DNA of 22,112 nucleotides from Chara braunii (taxonomy: Eukaryota; Streptophyta; Charophyceae; Charales; Characeae). Made by a program: the position numbers and the translations under genes. The stretch lies in the NCBI GenBank assembly GCA_003427395.1, contig BFEA01000729.1:488458-510569 (forward strand). The letters run 5' to 3'. The notes under the pieces are model-generated. The model did not search any database, was not told the DNA's origin, and was given only the letters and a program-made list of their open reading frames with translations. This document shows, piece by piece, positions 17,600-22,112 of this stretch (positions are counted from its first letter, which is position 1; each line of letters opens with the position of its first letter).

Positions 17600-18372
17600 T
17601 TATTACGCGTACTTTACAACGCCTATGTAGGAGAGTTTCATTTGATATACTACGTATAGCTCGGGCGACAACAGTCAGTCTCTCCTCGGCGTAACCATCC
17701 TTTCGTCATTTTGCCTGCCCGCCCACCCTGAGTCGCATCAACCTCCTCCTTCCCATGCTATTACTGTCTGCTCTATATCTATAAATTCCCGAAACGGCCC
17801 AACCAACCTTTGGCACTCCTTGGGCTCACATCCAGCGCCAATACTGATCCGTATCTAGACGTGGTTTGAACCACTGTTTGGATGCGCAACAGCCCATGGA
17901 TCGTACCGTTACGACCAGCCCGCTTCGCTAGTACATCTGCTGAACGGCTACTTCCGGAAGTCCGAAAAGTGCGGGACCCTCGGGGACAGCCGCAACCATC
18001 GCGACGCAACAGGGAGAGCGCGTCTGCGAGAAGACACGGGGGGACAGGGCATCTGGGAAACATGGGCGAAGTCGCAGTACAAAGACACGAGTGACACCCT
18101 CCCTCTTCCCGTGATGCCCGCCCCGCAAGCCCCGCCAGTCAAGAGCGCATCGGCGTGGGTGTGAAGCCGTAGTGGCCTGTCATGTGCGGCCGCAGCAATA
18201 ACCCTTTCCCCGCGTGCAAAGGCACACTGCTAAACAGGGAGGAGAAGCAGTCGCAAACAAATAGCGCAGGCGCAGTGAAGCGGATAAGAGAACAGACGGT
18301 GGGAAAGGGCAAACGAGGAAAAGCACAGCAGGTGACAACGAAGCAGAGGAAAGGAGAGTCAGAGAGAATTGG
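17600..18372. other. No confident gene; possible plus-strand TATA box
   Basis: TATAAAT at about 17780-17786 follows CTATATC and could be a core promoter reading right, with the first ATG at 17882 opening a 70-codon frame of no recognisable kind. GTGGTT and AACCAC near 17865 form a small hairpin. From about 17.9 kb onward the sequence becomes GC- and CG-rich. Confidence 0.3.
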
Positions 18373-19170
18373 GTGGGGGAGGGGGGAAGAGGCTTCATTC
18401 GTCTTCGGCGAAAAAAGCGGCAGGGACGGACGGACAAAAGAAGGGCCACCTTCACATCCGCGACAGATATGCGGAAAAAAAATCCGTTGCCCGCACGCTT
18501 CCTCGGAGTTACCATGAGTTCAAATACTGTAGTACTTCGCACTTACCATGAGTTCAAACTCTTGATTATCTTCGCATCCAAAGACGCAAAAAGCGTGCGG
18601 GTTGACCGCATCTTGCTCGATGCTGTGTCCGTCATTCACCCGGCCATTGCACACAGCGAGCTCCTCCTGGGTCCATGCCACGTTTCCCCCACCCTGAGCG
18701 CACACACACACACACAGACACAGACACAGAGGAGCGCGGGCGCGCGCGGCAGGAGGTTACTCAGGGCAAGGACGGTGGTGATCTGCTCGGCCAAAGGTAG
18801 CACTCAGCCACTGAAACACCGCCGATTGCCACCTGTCGGCCCCCAACAACCTTTTCACCGAACGAAACGACACCTTTCACATGTGGCATCGTCCGCACCT
18901 TTTGCCAGTTATCTTCGTACCTTGTTTTCTTATCCTCTCTCCCACTTCCAATTTCATCATCCCTTCACATGCCAGCGTCAGTCAGCTGGAGCACAGCACG
19001 TTTACTTTCCTGGGGGTGGGTTGGTTGATTGTTTACATGATGAAGTAGAGGCTCTGGTAATGACACCCTCTTTCTCGAACCCTGAATTTTCCCGCCCAAG
19101 AAAACCGGGTTTTCCCCCAGCGCTTGGGCAGGAAGCAACACCTTTTCTTCACAAGAAGAGCCATCGCTAA
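18373..19170 (+). CDS. Hypothetical 265-codon open frame
   Basis: This is the longest plus-strand frame outside the pyrimidine-rich areas. It starts with a basic segment (FIRLRRKKRQGRTDKRR), passes through a duplicated phrase at 18509-18558, then reads SKDAKSVRVDRILLDAVSV and, across the CA microsatellite, HTHTQTQTQ. The end has EVEALVMTPSFSNPEFSRP. There is no recognised domain, and translation of a microsatellite argues against a conserved gene. It could contain an exon (about 18550-18690 looks best) or be chance. Confidence 0.24.
   Translation: MGEGGRGFIRLRRKKRQGRTDKRRATFTSATDMRKKNPLPARFLGVTMSSNTVVLRTYHEFKLLIIFASKDAKSVRVDRILLDAVSVIHPAIAHSELLLGPCHVSPTLSAHTHTQTQTQRSAGARGRRLLRARTVVICSAKGSTQPLKHRRLPPVGPQQPFHRTKRHLSHVASSAPFASYLRTLFSYPLSHFQFHHPFTCQRQSAGAQHVYFPGGGLVDCLHDEVEALVMTPSFSNPEFSRPRKPGFPPALGQEATPFLHKKSHR
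18509..18558. repeat. 16-bp direct repeat
   Basis: TTACCATGAGTTCAAA occurs exactly at 18509-18524 and 18543-18558, 34 bp apart. Confidence 0.88.
18702..18730. repeat. CA/CAGA microsatellite
   Basis: A CACACACACA run grades into ACAGACACAGAC. Confidence 0.85.
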
Positions 19171-19612
19171 ACCGTAGACGTCATCTCCTTGCAAGAGAGA
19201 GAAGTACCAAAGGAGGGATGTCCTCTGTGTATTTCACGCGTCAAGGAGGACGCAAAGGTCGAGGAGGAAAAGCAGAGGGAGGAGGAGACATACATGCTGA
19301 TGACCCTAGCACGCCTCACCCCGCCTTCCCCAAGAAATCTTCAAAATTTGTTAACAGACACGTTCATCACCCCTTACTTCTCAGCAAGTCACACACGGTC
19401 AACAGACACGCCTTCATCACCCTTGCTTCTCGTCGAGGAAACCACGACAACATCTGTGACCTTCAAGGTGTCACGTGACACACGTTTCCCATCAACGGCT
19501 GTCCTGATTCTTCCTCAGTGACACATCCGCTGCAAGGATACTCAGTCACCCATCGGGTCCCCACTCCCTCCTCGTTGCGCCAACGAGATCACCCTTTCCA
19601 GCAAACTCATAG

Positions 19613-19614
<2 letters not shown>
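19171..19614. other. Short direct repeats, no gene
   Basis: AACAGACACG followed by TTCATCACCC-like sequence occurs at about 19352-19385 and again at 19399-19436, period about 47 bp. Overlapping frames are short and unconvincing. Confidence 0.5.

Positions 19615-19692
<78 letters not shown>
19615..19692. repeat. (CT)39 microsatellite
   Basis: A perfect 78-bp CT tract. It lies about 165 bp from the compact promoter at 19857-19935; on a leftward transcript it would be read as GA in the 5' leader. Confidence 0.95.
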
Positions 19693-19695
<3 letters not shown>

Positions 19696-19856
19696 CCCCC
19701 GCCCCCTGCCCGCCTGCGAGCGCGCACGCGCCGGTGCGTGTGTGTGCGCCTGGAGAGGGTCAGTCAAACTCTGCTAGGGAAAACGAACGCCGTTAGGCTG
19801 CTCCAGACCGGCGTCCCATCCCCGTTCAAACCCGCTTCCGGTTGATCGTTAACAGC

Positions 19857-19935
19857 TATATACCGTTCGTGTTTTCGTCGTCCTCAAAATGACGTCACTT
19901 CACCAATCAAGCCCTGTCCCGCGCACCGTATATTA
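19857..19935. promoter_or_regulatory. Candidate bidirectional promoter (TATA, CRE, CCAAT, TATA)
   Basis: Within 79 bp lie TATATA (19857-19862), the full CRE palindrome TGACGTCA (19890-19897), CCAAT (19903-19907) and TATATTA (19929-19935). The palindromic factor site is centred between two TATA elements, each about 30 bp away, so transcription could leave in both directions. Flanking DNA at 19.7-20.1 kb is rich in CG dinucleotides. Neither side has a confident coding exon; rightward the first ATG is at 20131 and opens a hydrophobic start (MYMVVFVALSLSYL). Confidence 0.52.
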
Positions 19936-20120
19936 GCCCTCTTTCCCGCCAGCCACTCTCCCGTCCCCCCCCTTGTCACGCAAAGACTCATCCGTACAGG
20001 CAGGCAGCAGGTGCACCGTCCTCTCGGGCGGTCGCTCGTTCGTTTGCGCTCTGGCTCGCGCACGCGTTCGCGTGAAGTGCGAGGCCCTCGCGCGAGTCAT
20101 CCGCACTCGAGTTAGGGAAA

Positions 20121-20138
20121 ATATACACACATGTATAT
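20121..20138. repeat. Short inverted repeat
   Basis: ATATACA and TGTATAT are perfect complements around CACA. Confidence 0.7.
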
Positions 20139-21600
20139 GGTGGTGTTTGTAGCTCTCTCTCTATCATACCTGTGCCCTCATCCACTGTCCTGGGTACATT
20201 CCAAACCCGCTCGTCGCAGCCCGTTCTCGTTCGTCTTTTCTCCTTTAATCTGGCGTCGTTTCATTGTCGGCGCATATCCCCCATCGCCGCTGCGCCTCAT
20301 TTCTCCCCACGCCCTATCACCCACCCTTCGCCATCATCACCACCTCCATCTTCCCTCCCGTTTCTTTCGCTCCTCGCCTACCGGTAGTCCCCAACCGCCT
20401 ACCCACCCTCGCCACACCCTTTTTCCTTCCCCTACCACGTGGCACGCTGTGCGCGAAATACTGCAGACATCATCGTCACGAGCCTGTCCCTGAAACCTGC
20501 CCAAAGGGAACGAACTTTCCAGGGTGCACACGGCACGGCACTGTACAGCGCAGCCGTTATACTAGAACCGCATCACGATCCACCCCAAGAACGAAGCCAG
20601 CTCCAGCCCTCAACACTTTCCCCGATAAAAGCCCTGATCAGCCATCTCGACCGCAGGCTGAGCGCTCCGGCAGACAGCCAAGGGACATCCACCCTCCACA
20701 AATGAGTTTGACATGTGCTTCAAACCGCGTGATTCCGATGTCATAGGCTTAAACCTTCAAGCCTCATCATCTTTGGCCTCCGCAGACGCATACTTCAATA
20801 ATAACCTACCGTATCCACGCCATGGAGCCCACGCAAGTCTTACACCCTTCGGGGTTGGTCAGCTAAGGCCCATCATTACGGCCTGTGAAGGGTCATTGAA
20901 GTCATAGATTATTCCACAAGTTGGTCAGTTGGTCGGCTCGGCGAATCCAACCCCCGATCTCCACATCAGCAAGCTGCTGCCGCATACACCGCGGCCGAAA
21001 ACGATCTGTGACGAACGAAACTACAACCACCATAATTTCCTCCTTCCCCACCAATCAGACTGGACAATGGGAATGCCTTCTTCATCGTCTCATCGACCCT
21101 GGTACGGGTTCTACCGCGTATCCAACACGGTACACTCACTGTTAGCTTTTTCCATGAATTAACAGGGAAGCGGGGCCCAGAAGATCCATCACATAGGCCC
21201 TCTCGAGGCTCGGACAAGAGATGATCGGTCACGGCTGTCAGTCAGCGGCAGCCCCGAACCTCTGCTCCCGAACGGGCCCGCGGCCGGCTTGGAGCGGGAG
21301 GTAAATCGTTTGGCCGCGAGGCCTCGACGAATGTGCACATAGGGGTAAGGGGGTCGGATATGCAGAAGGGTGGCCCTCAATTTCGCCCCCTCCTTTTTTC
21401 AGTTTCAGAAGAAGTCTCTTTTTCACGGTCACGGAAGATGGTCCAGAACAACACCGACCAGTCTACACGGGAAGGGTGAGGCTCGTCCGGACCGGTCGCC
21501 AGCGAAGTGGGGGACCTGCGCCACCGTTACCCATCTCCCTGTTCATCATGACGCCAATGCTGATACAGCAGCACCTAATGCAAGTGTGTTCGCAGGCTGT
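20139..21600. other. No confident gene
   Basis: Several overlapping plus frames (20131-20493, 20264-20746, 20439-20705, 20921-21145) have biased, low-information composition. LIDPGTGST in the last is only loosely like an aspartic protease site. Some could be parts of exons downstream of the promoter at 19.9 kb, but I could not build a consistent model. Confidence 0.35.
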
Positions 21601-21955
21601 CAGGGTTGCGTTTTATTCCCTTGAGACCCTCAACGTCCCTTGAGACCCTCAACGTCAATTCAACTTTCAACGTCGGTGGTCGTTCGAGAGGGTGGGCAAT
21701 TTTGAGTTGAGGGCTTAGTAAGGGGCAGGGCATGCGAAGGACCGGTAGCTGCCCATAGGAGGCCGAGGCGGCAGCGGTCCTTGAGTTCACAGCCCTTCAG
21801 GGTTGCGTTTTTCCCCTCTGAGACATTTCAACGTCGGTGGTCGTTCGGGAGGGTGGGCATTTTGAGGTTTCGGGGCTTAGCAAGGGGCGGGGCATGCGAA
21901 GGACCAGTAGCTGCCCCTATGAGGCCGAAGAGGCCGCTCCTTGAGTTTTCAGCAT
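21601..21955. repeat. Two-unit tandem repeat of about 160-197 bp
   Basis: Both units (21601-21797 and 21798 to about 21955) start CAGGGTTGCGTTTT and share CAACGTCGGTGGTCGTTCG, a GAGGGTGGGCA block, GGGGCATGCGAAGGACC, a GTAGCTGCCC block and CCTTGAGTT. Unit 1 is longer partly because it holds a 19-bp phrase (CCCTTGAGACCCTCAACGT) twice, at 21618-21636 and 21637-21655. The units are GC-rich and have no coding signal. Confidence 0.88.
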
Positions 21956-22051
21956 TCCGAAATCGATACAGTGTGGGTCCATTGTCTACCGCGTGGGCGC
22001 GGGGAACGCAGCCCTAAGGTAGCCAAATCAATGAGCCTAAGAGCTAACACA

Positions 22052-22072
22052 AGAGAGAGAGAGGGGGGGGGG

Positions 22073-22112
<40 letters not shown>
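22052..22112. repeat. GA microsatellite with G11 at the right end
   Basis: AG repeats are interrupted by eleven G (22063-22073) and continue to the last base, so the array is truncated by the end of the window. Confidence 0.93.

Noticed and set aside
19518-19796. Frames with alternating Ser-Leu or Arg-Glu runs
   Set aside because: They are translations of the (CT)39 microsatellite.
20921-21145. LIDPGTGST, resembling a retroviral-type aspartic protease site
   Set aside because: The D-T/S-G-A core is not kept (DPGTG), the frame is short, and no reverse transcriptase or gag-like sequence lies nearby.
1-22112. CRISPR array, rRNA operon, bacterial operon or phage-like gene cluster
   Set aside because: No regularly spaced short repeats with unique spacers, no rRNA-length match and no compact co-directional genes were seen.

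Overview
The window looks like nuclear DNA of a repeat-rich eukaryote. Supporting signs are GT-AG introns with phase-matched exons, several tRNA-like retroposon (SINE) heads, long microsatellites and homopolymers, TATA-type promoters, and no bacterial operon structure. A hammerhead ribozyme, proline-rich low-complexity DNA and a nuclear-type disordered protein would suit a plant or green alga, but nothing seen fixes the lineage. The sequence begins with a C run, ends in a GA microsatellite and holds two single N bases, so it may be a complete small contig broken at simple repeats.

Layout. 0.06-0.6 kb is a decayed direct-repeat cluster, followed by a tRNA-related SINE (about 0.84-1.05 kb). 1.4-7.4 kb (minus strand) holds the best-supported gene: five exon segments with consensus splice sites and compatible phases, coding for about 1,220 residues of mostly disordered, nuclear-looking protein whose 5' end is unresolved. 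Its last intron holds a tandem repeat split by a 183-bp TTAA-flanked inverted-repeat element (MITE). 8.0-10.4 kb is a retroposon and repeat field: an exact 70-bp tandem duplication with a tRNA-Ser-like core, three more tRNA-like A-box heads and a 71-nt A run. 10.9-13.3 kb is a pyrimidine-rich tract resembling a decayed proline-rich coding repeat. 13.2-15.8 kb has several unrecognised open frames, the best on the minus strand with Gln and His runs.

16.3-16.5 kb carries the most interesting element: a complete type III hammerhead ribozyme on the minus strand, paired with a decayed inverted copy on the plus strand. 17.3-17.5 kb is a foldback element. 18.4-19.2 kb holds one long open frame of unknown worth. 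19.6-20.1 kb combines a (CT)39 tract with a compact symmetrical promoter (TATA, CRE palindrome, CCAAT, TATA). 21.6-22.0 kb is a two-unit tandem repeat.

No protein-coding gene was recognised by family, so every function stated is limited to what motifs and composition allow. Apart from the multi-exon gene, the window is mostly intergenic and repetitive.
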